NCBI GenBank assembly: GCA_020205615.1
Contig: CM035166.1
Coordinates: 81,583,135 to 81,647,134 of the forward strand
Direction of reading: 5' to 3'
DNA: 64,000 nucleotides
Source: Panax quinquefolius
Taxonomy: Eukaryota; Streptophyta; Magnoliopsida; Apiales; Araliaceae
How positions within the stretch are numbered: position 1 is the stretch's first letter; each line of letters begins with the position of its first letter. The notes under the pieces are model-generated. The model made no database searches, was not told the origin of the DNA, and saw nothing but the letters and a program-made list of their open reading frames with translations. A program made the translations under genes and the position numbers. This document shows positions 12,997 to 26,340 of the stretch, piece after piece.

Positions 12997-13040
<44 letters not shown>
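12997..13040. repeat. (AT)n microsatellite
   Basis: An AT run of about 44 bp lies in the leader region of element B. Confidence 0.9.
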
Positions 13041-13043
<3 letters not shown>

Positions 13044-13224
13044 CGTCATCCTTTGTATAAAAAGATGGAGGCAGTGATCAAGTACCGTGTTTAACAACAA
13101 GCTTCGCCAAAAAATTGATTTCGGTCCTTTTTTTTTTTTAAATTTTATACAATAAATTATGCCCAATTAAATTATTCTAAATACATATCAATATACATAT
13201 CAAATCTGAACAATTAATAATTCG

Positions 13225-13249
13225 CATAAAGGTTTGGCTCGATGCCCTT
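13225..13249 (-). other. Primer-binding site remnant of copia element B
   Basis: The minus strand just after the 5' LTR reads GGGCATCGAGCCAAACC. This fits a decayed initiator-tRNA-Met site of the form TGGTATCAGAGCC with two changes and a small deletion. Confidence 0.45.
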
Positions 13250-15131
13250 TATTAGGTTTTGTAATATTCATGAACGCTTGATCAAATTGCAAAATGTGCG
13301 GAAACGTGTAAAATTCAGAGTTTAAAATTTTTACAAACCATAAACCCGGATCACCCTTTATGCACAATTATTAATTAAATGAAAAGATAAAGAATAAAAT
13401 CATACCCTCGAAGATCGAGCTTCCTCGGTATAAGTTCACCTCGATCCTTTTTTAGCGTTCAACTTGAATCCACCGGGTTTGGTTTCTTCCTTTGATCGGC
13501 GTTAGCCACCCAAGTGTATGGCCTCAGAGGTGATCCACCGAGGAAAAATAAAGATTCAAGAAGATGGTGGTTGGCTAAACCCTAGTTTTTCTATCTCTAT
13601 AGAAAGGGCGTACTCTCCCAACTATTGGAATTATATTATGTTGTAAAAAGTCAACAACTACCCACCCATAATAAGACTCCTCTTATTTATAGATGTAGGC
13701 AACCCACCTTAACAATTAAGGAATTGGGATTTATTTAATTAATTAAATTCTTTTAATTAATTAAGCTCCCTAATCTTATTAGGGATAATTAATTAAACTC
13801 CTTTAACTAATTTTCCTTCCTAAGTCCAATTAGGAATAAATGAGAGTACTTATATTAAATTAATTCCTAAACTCTTTTAGAAATTAAAATAATAATAATA
13901 ATTGTAATAATATTAATAAGACTCCTCTTATTAATTTATATTTAATATTTCTAAAATATTAAATAATAAATATTAAGCTATTTAATTTATTCTATCACCA
14001 TAGATTAAATTAAATATACATAACTATATTATTACGATTATGCCATTAACTTCTTAAATAATTATTCTTCCTTTTATGGTGTGACCCTTTAGGTTCTCCA
14101 TATTAAACCGGTTGTGAATAAATCAATTAGAATAATTCTAATCTTATTTAAATAAATAAATTAAACAATTAATTTATTTAAATAAATAATATTTATTCTC
14201 TGATAGGGATAAGCCTCCCTAGTGATCAAACGACTTTCCGGATAATATAGATTTCAACATTAATCATTAAAGAACCTTTGAGTAAATAGTTTACCGTACA
14301 ATTCAATCCTTCCACCATCTGATGTCCCGATTAAATATAAGACATGGAATTCTTGTCGAGTCTTATTTTATTTAATTATATGTATTTCGATCCTTAAATG
14401 CCTGACTCAAATAATGCAAATTAGAAACTCCTTTCTAATTTCATTACGCCTTAACCGAGGACTCTTTGGGTTGTCATTTATCGAATCACATTGGACATAT
14501 CTCTTCTTTTAATAGAAGTGGTAGATTCTTTATTGATCATACATTATTCCGTATACAACTTATTATACCCAAGCATACCCTTTGATATACCTAAGGGTCT
14601 TAAGGAATAAGTCAAAGTATAACTCATCATACTGAGATACTATGATGATCTCAAGTCAAAGATCACTTGTACTACTATCACTACTGAGAATTCCTATTGT
14701 GAGCAAAGTAAAACTCCATTAGGTATTCCTTAGCGAGCCACGTTCGATGAACTTATTCTCTAATAAGCACCTACATACTTGCTTTAATGTCTCCACACAA
14801 ATGATCATGAGATCAATCATCCTCATCGATGAGCAAGCAGCGTATGTACCAATCTATCAGGATTCACTAATCCCCAATTTAGTAATCCAATGATTGGGAA
14901 CTATTTTAGTTTTAAGCTTTCTAAGAATTTAGATCTCATTAGAATGATCATCATCATTATTCTAAAAGCATTGCTTAAAACTATGAGTTTATCACATATT
15001 ATAAAACAACATCATGTGGATAATTAAAAGCCTTTAATAAATTAATACTTTTTATTAATAAATGAATAAGATTGTTACAAAGTATATGCTTTATCATCAA
15101 ACATGATTGACTTGTGTGCATACTACTTTCA
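13250..15131 (-). repeat. 5' LTR of copia element B
   Basis: This is the second LTR copy, ending CTACTTTCA on the plus strand directly before the TSD AACCC. The plus-strand start is TATTAGG where the other copy has TGTTAGG. Differences from 5791-7659 are small and often clustered. The minus-strand ORF 14999-15526 crosses the LTR and element A and has no domain. Confidence 0.88.
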
Positions 15132-15136
15132 AACCC

Positions 15137-15499
15137 AAGCGAATATATAATGTAAATAAAGCTGCTGTTGCAACTCCTGCGCCTGGGAAGGTAGCAAATG
15201 TAGGTGTCAAGAGGAAAAGAGAGAAAAGAGCTGGCAAGAAGGACAAGGCTAAAATGGCCTGCTACAAATATGGAAAAATGGGGCACTTCGCTTGTGAATG
15301 CACTGAGCCGAAGAAGGTACTTTCCAGTTTTGATCAAACTATGTGTAATGTTACTTCTATTATTTTTGTTGCTCAATCTCTTCATTTTGTGGATTGTAGA
15401 TTCTGGAGCAACGGACCACATAGCCAGAGATCGAGTTGGGTTCAAAGAGTATAGCCGCATTTTGGCTGGCAGAAAAGTATACATTGGCAATAACTCTAG
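15137..15499 (+). pseudogene. Copia element A gag end and protease start
   Basis: A Lys/Arg-rich stretch is followed by a zinc-knuckle remnant CYKYGKMGHFACEC, in which the second Cys of CX2C is Tyr. After a frame shift, the protease signature VDSGATDHIA appears, ending in VYIGNNSS. The two overlapping plus-strand frames show that a shift lies between knuckle and protease. The solo LTR begins at 15500 within the codon run that resumes at 25820. Confidence 0.8.
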
Positions 15500-16454
15500 T
15501 GTGACGTCCCCAAAATAGGTCCACATAACCCATTCTGAGTCGCCAAATACATGGTATAGAAACCAAATACAATCTTCATTTATACAACTATTAATTGTCG
15601 TGCAAAATAGGACAGCACATAAGCTGTGAGTTTTAATACAAATATTATCTCGTAGACAATATCCAAACTCAAATTAAGTTTTCATTACAATAATTATCAC
15701 ACTATTTCACAACATAGTGTAGACTTCTATAGTAACTATCTCAGATCATTAATCCACTCCCCGACTAGTCTCAGCTACATTCTCACCTCCTGAGAAGAAC
15801 AGTGGAACCAAAAGGAAAATGGTGAGCTCAACTAGCTCAGTAAAGAATATTATGACGAAGATAATTTAGAAAAAATTATTCTTAGTCCTCAACAGGGGAA
15901 AATCTGATAGAATACAATAGACAACAAGTTTTAGATCAACAACTGCAGCGGAAACAACAATCCATTAGAAGAGTCAAGTAGAGAATGATGTCTACTATCT
16001 TCTATGATTTAAAAGTACATCATCAATATTTTATCCCTGTAACACCAACAAATAATCATTTCAGATCAACAAATTATCCATGCACTACGGGACACAGATA
16101 TTCGTATGTATCATTAGTGGTCATGATCATGCCAAACAACTATCCATCTATGTACTACGAGCCAATGATGACTTTCACCACATCATTTTTCTGTAACATT
16201 ACAGGTCATGATTATACCAATACACAATTCCTGGTTATAATCATACCAATCAACAGTCTATCTATATACTACGGGCCAAAGATGACTTTTACCACAATAT
16301 AAGCATGAAGATGATGACAATGATATAAGGAATTAGTCAAGTGAGATCAAGAATAAATATTAGATATTTCTAATTCAATTTATCCAGAGTTGAAAAATGT
16401 CTAAAGTGTCAACATGATAACTATTTGTGAAGTAAAATTCAAGAATGATATTCA

Positions 16455-18469
16455 TGTGACGCCCCCAAAATAGGTATACATCACCCATCTTGGGTCGCCA
16501 GAAAATACACTACTGACAACTCCATTTATACAACTGTTGAACTATCGTGCAAAGTACGACAACACATAAGCTATGAATTTTAATACAAATATATGTAACT
16601 CTCATAGTACCTCGACCACAACACCTTACAATGGTACTTTACATAAAAGTACAGTCAATAACTGTTTTAAAAATTAAAATCTTTGGAAAATGCTTAAGAA
16701 AACCTTCGTACATGGGAGGCCATACATCTAAGTTATGATAGATATCATATGACTCGAGAATTATCCTTGGTTGATTGATAGACCCCAAAGAAAAGCGAGA
16801 AGATTCATCATATATTCTTTCAAATGGCGAGTCTTCTCTTGACATATAATTATCTCCATTGTCTCCGATTGAGAATTATATTTCAACCAAACTCAAGATT
16901 ATATAGGTAGTGCTCATAGATATAATCGGCAGAAGTGTATGTGCACAACCACTGTCTTATGATAACACGAAGTCGTCTGTCATTAGACATCTTGTATGAT
17001 AGTGGCAAAACACCCTTCCAAAGTTGGGTTCACCTCACCCTATTCGGTTCACTAAAATCAACTGTTAAAATGACGTATAAAATACGACACACTTATCTAA
17101 AATTCTCAATAAATTTATTTCCATACTATTTTAGGAGAAATCTCAACAGCTATAGACCATCGTTCTATTCCTCTGTTACCCCCGCTCGACCCAGCTACAC
17201 TCTTATTACCTTAGAAAGAAGACTGGATACTGGAATAGTGAAGTAGCAAACTACTCTTCTTCTTTCTCTCTATAGCTTCTCTCTCTATAATTGCTCTTGC
17301 GAGTCTTAGTGAATTGGTGAAAATGAAGGAAGAATGAGCTTCTATTTATAGGAAAATATAGTTTCAATAATTGCACGTTTTTGGGCTCAAAATATTACAG
17401 TATAATACCTTCATCTTTTCCTTCATTTTTAATTTAGTCCTGCAAGTATTATCAAACTTGCACAACCTCGCCTAATAGTATATCATGTGAATCAATAGTA
17501 CAATCATGTGACTCAATAGTTCTATACATGTGTAAAAAATAATTACAGTATAGTACCTTCATCTATACCTCCATTTTTAATTTAGTCATGCAAGTATTAT
17601 CAATCTTGCACCACCTCCTCTAATAGTACATGCATGTGAATCAATAGTTATAAGCATGTGAATTAATAACAAATAATTAATTATTTATCCGATTAATTAT
17701 CTGATTGGTCAATATAACCTCCGGACATCAATTATTATCGGAATAGATGTCGATTTCCACTAACACTAATAATCCCAACACAATGAAAATATCAACTTCA
17801 TCTTTAATCAACACGAACTTATTCATCTTTAATATTATACCCACTGATATTTAACAACGGATCATTCTCGGGAAAGGGGCTTTCAGGTGAGGATTTCTCT
17901 CCTATTAGTAGCGTAATTGGGTGACCAAACCTCTCCCCGACAGAACTTTCTAGACATCGTCAATATTGCAACTAATAATATGAATAACTTTGTCATCTCA
18001 ATTATTGATTTAATAATATAAAATATTATGCAGATGATACTGTGACAATAATTGAATCAAACTGAGTGACTTCTCACGTAAGCATCAATTAACAATATTG
18101 TGTGCTACTATGCAACCACGCGTATTATTGTACTTTTACTACCGGATAGTTCAATAGTTTAACGGTAAAATTTTCACCGTTATTTTTATAAAAAGATATT
18201 TCTATCGTTTTCTTACTACGACAATACTTCCGTTGTGGAGTCAACCAATGATTATGTCGTCATATGAATATTCCCTGTTAAAACGAATATTCCCCGACCA
18301 ATCGAATATTCCCCGACACAACGAATATTTTATATCAACTTGTTTACTTCGCAAAATTTTCACATATCACCCTTAACTTTAACCCTTTCTAAATTTAACC
18401 ATTTACTAAATAAAATAATAATTATAATAAAATTGAATACTTTCATTTTTTAAAATTTGGGATCTTACA
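16455..18469 (-). repeat. 3' LTR of Ty3 element C
   Basis: On the plus strand it reads TGTGACGCCCCCAAAA to GGGATCTTACA. It aligns over its length with 21644-23661. ORFs at 16639-16845 and 16935-17246 are also present as LTR sequence in the other copy and have no domain. Confidence 0.88.
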
Positions 18470-18656
18470 ATCTCCCCTCCTTATGAAATTTCGCCCTCGA
18501 AATTTACGTACCTGGTAGTTCGAAGAGATGAGAATACCTTGCTTTCTTTTCGGATTGTACCTTTCTGGTTATTTCCTCTGTATCATGATTTTCCCACTGC
18601 TCATCTCCTGAATTTCAGATATCATTATAGAATATATCTTCAAAACAAAGGTTAAT
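18470..18656 (-). other. Polypurine tract and pol-end remnant of element C
   Basis: The minus strand reads ATAAGGAGGGGAGAT directly before the LTR start TGTAAGATCCC. It is preceded by the 'AATTTCGAGGGCGAAATTTC' context common at the end of pol in Tekay/Del-type elements, and by a short pol-end trace. Confidence 0.7.
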
Positions 18657-21491
18657 TGTAAGACCTCAAATTATTAATAAATGAAATTTATTTTCCTCTA
18701 TTTATTATTTTGAAATAGTAAGGGTTGATTTGATTAATGTGGATAGTTATGGGTAAAATATGCAAATATTTCGAATAAGCAAATGGTTATAAAATATTCA
18801 TTATTATTGAGAATATTCATTTGGTCGTGGAATATTAAATGCATCGGGGAATATTAAATGCTGACGGTACCTTGATCTTTTGTGGGCCCCATGCGGAAAG
18901 CGATTGGATGAAGAAAGCGACAAATATAAGTTGTTTATAAATAACAGGCGTAGTTATTCACAATTAATCCGCATTGGAATACCCGATGGTTAAAACACAC
19001 TAATCTGGCGTTGTTGAGCAAGATAGCTGCAGTATTGCACCAATTATTGATTCTTACGTGAAGGCACTACTCAATAATTGTTATAGTAATTACATTCGAT
19101 TATTTTATTTTATTGATTCAATAATTCTTTGCATTGATATTTTATATTCTTGTTGTTTCAATAAATTGTCATTACACGATATTTTCCATTATCAGACAAT
19201 AATTCATATTATCCGAATAATATTATTGGATAACATTATTGGTAATGTCTAGAAAGTTACATACAAGGAGAGGTTTGGTCACTTAATTGCGCTTGCCAAT
19301 AAGGAGAGATCCTTATTGGAAAGCCCCTCTTTCTGAGGAGCAACTTGGTTGCCGATCTTGTGATTTTATAATATTATTTGTGAATAATTAATTATTAATT
19401 TATATGATGAGGAAAATATTGATTTTATGTGGATATAGATGGAGAAAATTTTTAATGTGACAATTGTTGAAAATTAATATTTTATCTTTTTCTGATAAAA
19501 TAATTCATTTAAATATATTTTTTTAATAATATATTAACGGTGATATTTTTATAATGAATGTGCGATATATGAGTATATGAGGAGAAAGAGTATTTTTGTG
19601 GCATTAAATGATTAACATATGTTTTGTGTGTCGGTGGACCCCATTTTTTGACTGAAATTTGATTATAGCATGTAAAATTGCCCGTTTGTGGATTTCGGTC
19701 ATTTTCTGTTTGGAATTTGAAAAACCTTTCTTCTGCAAAGTTGTAGAGAATTGAATTTCCTATAAAAACTCATGAGATTTGAATTTTTTCTGATAAAAGG
19801 GCTATTTATTATGAATTATTGAAGTTAGAAGCTCGAAATAATTAATGTTTGAAGTTTAAAATATTTTTAATATGAAAAACGTTTTTGGTGATTTGAGTGT
19901 GGTTCTTGCATGTGTTTTAATAGCTGAATTCAGATTCTTGAGTGCGTAGGAAGTTGTGGAAATAATAATAATATTATTATATTAAATTTTCTCTTTGGTG
20001 TTTAAGCATTTTCTATAAATAGGGTCTTAGGTTAGAATTGAAAATCACACCGAAGCTGAAGTTTTCTCTCTATATTATCGGCGTATTCTTGTGAGTATTT
20101 TGAGTATACTTTGAGTATTGCTATCTGATTGCAAGTTCAAGTCATGCTTTATATCAGATGTTTGACTAAATCTTGTCTTTCGAGGTAAGGGATGTTATTT
20201 TATTCGAAAATGATATTATTTCTTCAATATCATTATCTTAGAAATATTGGTTGGAAATTTTTATCAAATTTGGAACTTTTTCATATCGGGGTTACTATTC
20301 ATGAGTTCTTATTCACGAGTTACTATTCATGAGTTACTATTTACGATTCTTATTCACAAGTACTATTCACGAAGCGTGAAGATGTTTTTTTGTGAAATTT
20401 CTATCTTTTGGTGTCGAGAGTTACTATTCACATTATACGGCATTATTCATGTATACTGGCACTATTCACGAATCTGACTATTATTCATAGAAAAATAAAA
20501 TTTTTTTCTTTTTGTCCAAAATATCTATTATGGATACTAGCTTTGATTGTATCCATGTTTTGATCATTCTTGAATTTTACTCCACTCGATTACTTATGAA
20601 GTATTTTTGAACTTGGATTGTTTAAAATCTGAATCCTTAATATTGTTCTTTTGTTTCACTTTGGATTCGTTTCCTTTAAAATATTTTTCATCATCCTCGG
20701 TCCTAAATGATGATATTATTGAGTATCTTTGGCTTTTGTAGTACAAAGATGAATGATTTCTTGATGAATATCTTTGGGCGTAGGTGCAAGATGAGCAGTG
20801 TTGAGATGAACATGACCTCTTGATTAATATCTTTGGCCCGTAGTACAAAGAGGAGCAGTGTTTAGATGAACATGACTAGCGATGTATATCTTTGGCACAG
20901 TAGTGCAAAGATGAATATTTGATTCGAGATATATATTGATTGATGTTACGGGGATAAAATATCGACGATGAACTTTTAAATTCATATATAGAAGATAGTA
21001 GTTTGCATTCTCTACTTAACTCTTCTAATAAATTGTTGTTTCTGTTGCAGTTGTTGATTTAAAACTGGTTGTCTATTGTATTCTATTAGATTTTTTCCCT
21101 GTTGGAGACTAACAATAATTTGTTGTATATTATCTAAGTCATAATATTCTTTACTGGGCTAGTTGAGCTCACCCTTTTCCTTTTTGTTCCATTTTACTTC
21201 TCAGGAGGCGAGAATGTAGCGAATACGAGTAGGAGTATGGAATGATGGTTATAGAGAGAGTTGTTCAGTAGTCCTCACCATTTTTATAAAATAATGTATA
21301 AATAATTGTGATGAGGATTTATTTGGGTATGTATATTGTCTAGAAGATAATAATTGTATTTAAACTCACAGTATATATGTTGTCGTATTTTGCACGATAA
21401 ATGTATTAATAAAGTTGTAGTTATTTTTGTACCATGTATTTGGCGACTCAGAATGGGTTGGATGGAATGGACCTATTTTGGGGGCGTCACA
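18657..21491. mobile_element. Solo LTR inserted in element C (youngest nested layer)
   Basis: It starts TGTAAGACCTC and ends GGGGGCGTCACA, 2835 bp, with the TSD TTAAT at 18652-18656 and 21492-21496. Relative to the solo LTR 15500-25814 it is inverted. It contains a run of variants of TACTATTCATGAGT at about 20290-20480 and three repeats of about 85 bp around ATCTTTGG at 20720-20910. ORFs within it have no recognisable domain. Confidence 0.88.
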
Positions 21492-21627
21492 TTAATTAAC
21501 ATATCACAATTTTTCAACTTATCAAGTAAACAATTTCAGTTTAGGTAAGTTACACACTAGCGAAGTATATTACTCGTCTCTCCCCTCCTAGTTTTAGACT
21601 CATATCTCCACCACCGACCATATCCCT

Positions 21628-21641
21628 AAGCTCTGATTCCA
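21628..21641 (-). other. Primer-binding site of element C
   Basis: The minus strand just inside the 5' LTR reads TGGAATCAGAGCTT, close to the initiator-tRNA-Met complement TGGTATCAGAGC. It confirms the minus orientation. Confidence 0.65.
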
Positions 21642-21643
21642 AA

Positions 21644-23661
21644 TGTGATGCCCCCAAAATAGGTATACATCACCCATCTTGGCATGAGGAAAATTCACTC
21701 TCGACAACTCTATTTATACTATTTGTTGAGCGTAGATGCGATGCGACAACACATAAGCTATGAATTTTAATACAAATATATGTAACTCTCACGGTACCTC
21801 GACCACAACACCTTACAATGGTACTTTACATAAAAGTACAGTCAATATCTATTTTAGAAATTAAAATCTTTGGAAAATGCTCAAGAAAACCTTCGTACAT
21901 GGGAGGCCATACATCTAAGTTATGATAGATATCATATGACTCGAGAATTATCCTTGGTTGACCCAATAGACCCCAAAGAAAAATGAGAAGATTACTGTCA
22001 TATTCTTTCCAATGGTGAGTCTTCTCTTGACATATAATTATCTCCATTGTCTCCAATTGAGAATTATATTTCAACCAAATTCCAAGATTATATAGGTAGT
22101 GCTCATATATATAATCAGCAAGTGTATGTGCACAACCCTGTCTTATGATAACACGAAGTCGTCTGTCATTAGACATCTTGTATGATAGTGGCAAAACACC
22201 ATTCCAAAGTTGGTTTCACCTCATCCTATTTGGTTCAACCAAAATCAACTGTTAAAATGACAAATAAAATATAGCACACTTATCTAAACTTCTCAATAAA
22301 ATTATTCCCATTCTATTTTAGGAGAAACCTCAACAGCTATAGACCATCGTTCTATTCCCCTGTTACCCCTGTTCGACCCGGCTACACTCTTATTACCTTA
22401 GAAAGAAGACTGAATACTGGAATAGTGAAGTAGCAGACTACTCTTCTTCTTTCTCTCTATAACTTCTCTCTCTATAATTGCTCTTGTGAGTCTTAGTGAA
22501 TTGGTGAGAATAAAGAAAAAATGAGCTTCTATTTATAGGAAAATATAGTTTCGATAATTGCACGTTTTGGGGGTCGAAATATTACAGTATAATACATTCA
22601 CCTTTTTCTTCATTTTTAATTTAGTCCTGCAAGTATTATCAAACTTGCACCACCTCCCCTAATAGTATATCATGTGAATCAATAGTACAATCATGTGACT
22701 CAATAGTTCTATACATGTGAAAAAAATAATTACAATATAGTACCTTCATCTATATCTCTATTTTTAATTTAGTCGTGCAAGTATTATCAATCTTGCACCA
22801 CCTCCCCTAATAGTACATGCATTTGAATTAATAGTTATAAGCATGTCAATTAATAGCAATTAATTGCTCATTTATCCGATTAATTACCTGATTGGTCAAT
22901 ATAACCTCCAGACATCAATTATTATCCGAATAGATGTCGATTTCCACTAACACTAATAATCCCAACACAATGAAAATATCAATTGTATCTTTAATCAACA
23001 CGAACTTATTCATCATTAATATTATAACTCACAATATTTAACAACGGATCATTCTCGGGGAAGAGGGGCTTTCAGGATGAGGATTTCTCCTATTAGTAGC
23101 GTAATTAGGTGACCAAACCTCTCATCGATGAACTTTCTAGACATCGTCGATATTGCAAATAATAATATGAATAACTTTGTCGTCATAATTATTGATTTAA
23201 TAATATAAAATATTATGCAGATGATACTGTGACAATAATTGAATCAAACTAAGTGACTTTTCACGTAAGCATCAATAATCAATACTGGTATGCTACTACT
23301 ATGTAACCACAGCGTATTCTTTGTATTTTACTTAGGGTAGTTCGACATTTTAACGGTAAAACTTTCACCGTTATTTTTATAAAAGATATTTACGTAGTTT
23401 TTCTAACTACGACAATACTTTTCGTTATAGGGTCCACCAATGATTATGTCGTCATACGAATATTCCTGTTAAAAGCGAATATTCCCCGACCAATCGAATA
23501 TTCCCAAACACAACGAATATTTTATATCAACTTGCTTACTTTGCAAAATTTTCACATATCACCCTTAACTTTAACCCTTTATCAATTTAACCATTTACTA
23601 AATAAAATAATAATTATAATAAAATTGAATACTTTCATTTTATAAAATTCGGGATCTCACA
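21644..23661 (-). repeat. 5' LTR of Ty3 element C
   Basis: On the plus strand it reads TGTGATGCCCCCAAAA to GGGATCTCACA and lies directly before the TSD ATTCA. The ORF 21826-22194 on the minus strand is LTR sequence. Confidence 0.88.
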
Positions 23662-23999
23662 ATTCATGTATCAAAAATAATTTGGACATAAAAGAAAATT
23701 AAATTCTGTTGTGAATAGTACTCGTGAATAGTACTATATGAATAATACCGTATGAATAGTGCCCATGAATAGTACTGTATGAATAGTACCCAGAAATGAA
23801 AACACAAATATTTAATAAGAAAGTTCAGACCAATATTCCAGTGAAATGATATCAGATGATGCGTAAAACTTAAGGAATTTCTAATCATTTCAGAAATTAT
23901 AGAAGCAATACTTACCATAGTAAGTTTAAATTTAGGTATATGAAATGAAATAATATCCCTTACATAATATGGAGTATGAAAGAAAATAATATTTCTTAT

Positions 24000-24440
24000 G
24001 AGTATTGAAATAAAATAATATCCGCTACGAGAAAAAATAATATCATTTAAGAATATTGAATGAAAATAATATTCCTTACGAATATTGAACGAAGATAATA
24101 TCCCTTACGAATATTGAACGAAAATAATATTCTTTACGAATATTGAACGAAAATAATATTACTTACGAATACGAAAAATAATATCTCTTACGAATACGAA
24201 ATAAATAATCCGCTTACATAATAAGGAGTATGAAAGAAAATAATATTTCTTACGAGTATTGAAATAAAATAATATCCTTAACGAGAAAAAAATAATATCA
24301 TTTACGAATATTGAACGAAAATAATATTCCTTACGAATATTGAACGAAGATAATATCCCTTACGAATATTGAACGAAAATAATATTCTTTACGAATATTG
24401 AACGAAAATAATATCTCTTACGAATATGAAATAAATAATA
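24000..24440. repeat. ~30-bp minisatellite in the right part of the solo LTR
   Basis: Ten or more variants of a unit with TTACGAATATTGAACGAAA and AATAATAT are present, partly duplicated as a block (an insertion relative to 3481-5310 near 24060-24300). Another array of TGAATAGTACC-type units lies at 23710-23800. Confidence 0.75.
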
Positions 24441-24859
24441 CCCTTAACTTAGGAGACTAATTCTGACTGTTATAACGGAGATATTTTTGAGGAAATCTTT
24501 CACTATTAGGAACACTCTCAAAGTATTCTTATACTAGAAAGAAATAAGCACAATATTATAGAAGAAGAATTCTCTGATTCTGGTATGTTTAGGAAGGAAG
24601 GTTACCCCCCTTTTATAGAGCAACACGGAGGAAAATTCAATAGGCTTGCCTAACTTTGCCTTACTTTTCATTTTCTCCTTCGTTCCTAACTTTCTCATTT
24701 TTTCGCCTAACCTCTCATTTCCTTATGGGTGAGGCCCACACCAAATGGAACATTGAATGCATTGTCTTTGCATGAGAATTTTCTTCCACCCACCAACTTT
24801 GAAAAGAAAAGAATACACAACATTCAAATATAATTTTCTTACATCGTCCTTTTATCACA

Positions 24860-24910
<51 letters not shown>

Positions 24911-25819
24911 AATATTATTATTTAAACAATTATAATATACTATAATAATATATTTAAATGAATATTTTATCGGAGAAAATAATTGTGATTCCATAGAAAA
25001 ATATGTCAAACTTTCAACAAATGTTTTATGTTGAATTCCTTCATTTATATCAAAATTGAACCAATATCCACCACATAATAATTATTCATAATTAATATTA
25101 TAAGCTCACAATATTTACAACAAGATCATTCACAGGAAAGAGGGGGCTTTCCGATAAGGATTTATCCTTATTGGCACACAATTATATAACCTAACCCTTG
25201 TCCTCGATAGAATTTTCTAGACATTGCCAATAATGCTAACTAATAATATGAATAATTGTGACATGTTAATTATTGATTTAATAATATAAAATATTGTGCA
25301 AATGATAATGTGACAATAATTGAATCAATAATATGAGATACTATGCAATAATTACTGTGGTAATTATTGAATGAAACTGAGTGACTTCTTACGTAAGAAT
25401 CAGTAATCAGAAATACTGTGCAATACCGTGTGCTAATGTGCAATCACGCGTATTAATGCACTTTTATCACTGGGTATTTCAACAGTTAACGGTAAAAGTT
25501 TTGTCATTATTATTTTATAAAAAGGTTATTTATGTCGCTTTCTATATCCGACAGTTATTCCGTTATGTGTTCCACCAATGATTGCGCCGTCGTACGGATA
25601 TTCCCCGACAAAAAGAATATTTTCCGACAAAAAGAATATTTTTCGACAAAAAAAATATTTTCCGACCAAACGAATATTATTTGACAACTTGTTTACTTTG
25701 CACAATTTGCACATATCACTCATAACTATAATATTATATCAAACAAACACCTTATTATTCAAAATAATAATTAGAGAAATTAAATTTTTATTCATAAAAA
25801 GTTGGGGTCTTACATCTAG

Positions 25820-26340
25820 TGCGGACATGCTAGGAATTTTCACTTACAAACTAGAGATGCGAGGATGCTCAACATTAATTCTACATGATGTACTTTATGT
25901 GCCGGATGTCTGGCATAATTTATTTTATGTTCTTATTTTTTTTAAGACATGTTTTTCTTTGTTTTTTGAGTGAGAATAAGTTTTTATCTCTCATGGGATG
26001 AATGTTTGTGGATTTGATTTTATAAATAATGGTTTGATGGTTTTGGATATTATTAATTCTAGTTCTTATAATGATTCATATTCTTATCTTACTTCTGTTG
26101 AGAGTGAATAAAGTAGTTCAATTAATTGGTATGATAGATTAGGCCATATTGGACAAGACATGACGAACATGTTAGCTCGAGAAGGTTTTTTAGGCCCACT
26201 CGCTAAGGTCAACTTGCCTAATTATGATCACTGTTTAGCAGGTAAGTCTACTAGAAAATCATTTGGTAAAGCCACAAGGGAAAATACACCATTGCAGTTT
26301 ATTTATTCAAATATATGTGGCCAATGTGAAGGATATAAAC
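25820..26340 (+). pseudogene. Copia element A protease end and GAG_pre-integrase
   Basis: ADMLGIFTYKLEMRG and LHDVLYVPDVWHN complete the protease-to-integrase linker. After a stop and frame shift, WYDRLGHIGQDM, then LAREGFLGPLAKV, then the zinc-binding HCLAGKSTRKSFGKATRE segment and YSNICG follow. This is the GAG_pre-integrase domain just before the integrase core. The core itself (DDE residues) is absent, because at ~26335 the sequence jumps to the acidic linker before RT. Confidence 0.8.

Larger units (their letters stand above)
5791..15131 (-). mobile_element. Ty1/copia element B, full length but decayed, minus strand
   Basis: Two ~1.87 kb direct repeats flank a decayed interior, with the 5-bp TSD AACCC at 5786-5790 and 15132-15136. 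On the minus strand the order is 5' LTR, primer-binding remnant, leader, gag, protease trace, integrase C-terminal part, RT end, RNase H end, polypurine tract, 3' LTR. All coding parts carry stops and frame shifts. The LTR copies differ at scattered small sites. The element lies inside the gag of element A. Confidence 0.88.
16455..23661 (-). mobile_element. Ty3 element C (Tekay-like), interior almost gone, minus strand
   Basis: Two ~2.0 kb LTRs (16455-18469 and 21644-23661) are flanked by the TSD ATTCA (16450-16454 and 23662-23666). Only about 330 bp of its own interior remain: 18470-18656 next to the polypurine tract, and 21497-21643 next to the primer-binding site. The rest of the interior is an inserted solo LTR. 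No gag or pol domain remains. Assignment to the Tekay/Del side of Ty3 rests on the polypurine context AATTTCGAGGGCGAAATTTC followed by AAGGAGGGGAGA. Confidence 0.85.
15500..25814. mobile_element. Solo LTR split by a later insertion
   Basis: The left part is 15500-16454 (TGTGACGTCCCC start) and the right part is 23667-25814 (GGGGTCTTACA end), about 3.1 kb together. The flanking TSD is TCTAG (15495-15499 and 25815-25819). No internal retroelement sequence is present between its own ends, so it is a solo LTR left by LTR-LTR recombination. The related LTR at 18657-21491 is in the opposite orientation, and 3481-5310 is a third, truncated copy. Repeats of about 80 bp with the core CTACGRGCCAAWGATGA lie in 16080-16290. 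Confidence 0.85.
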
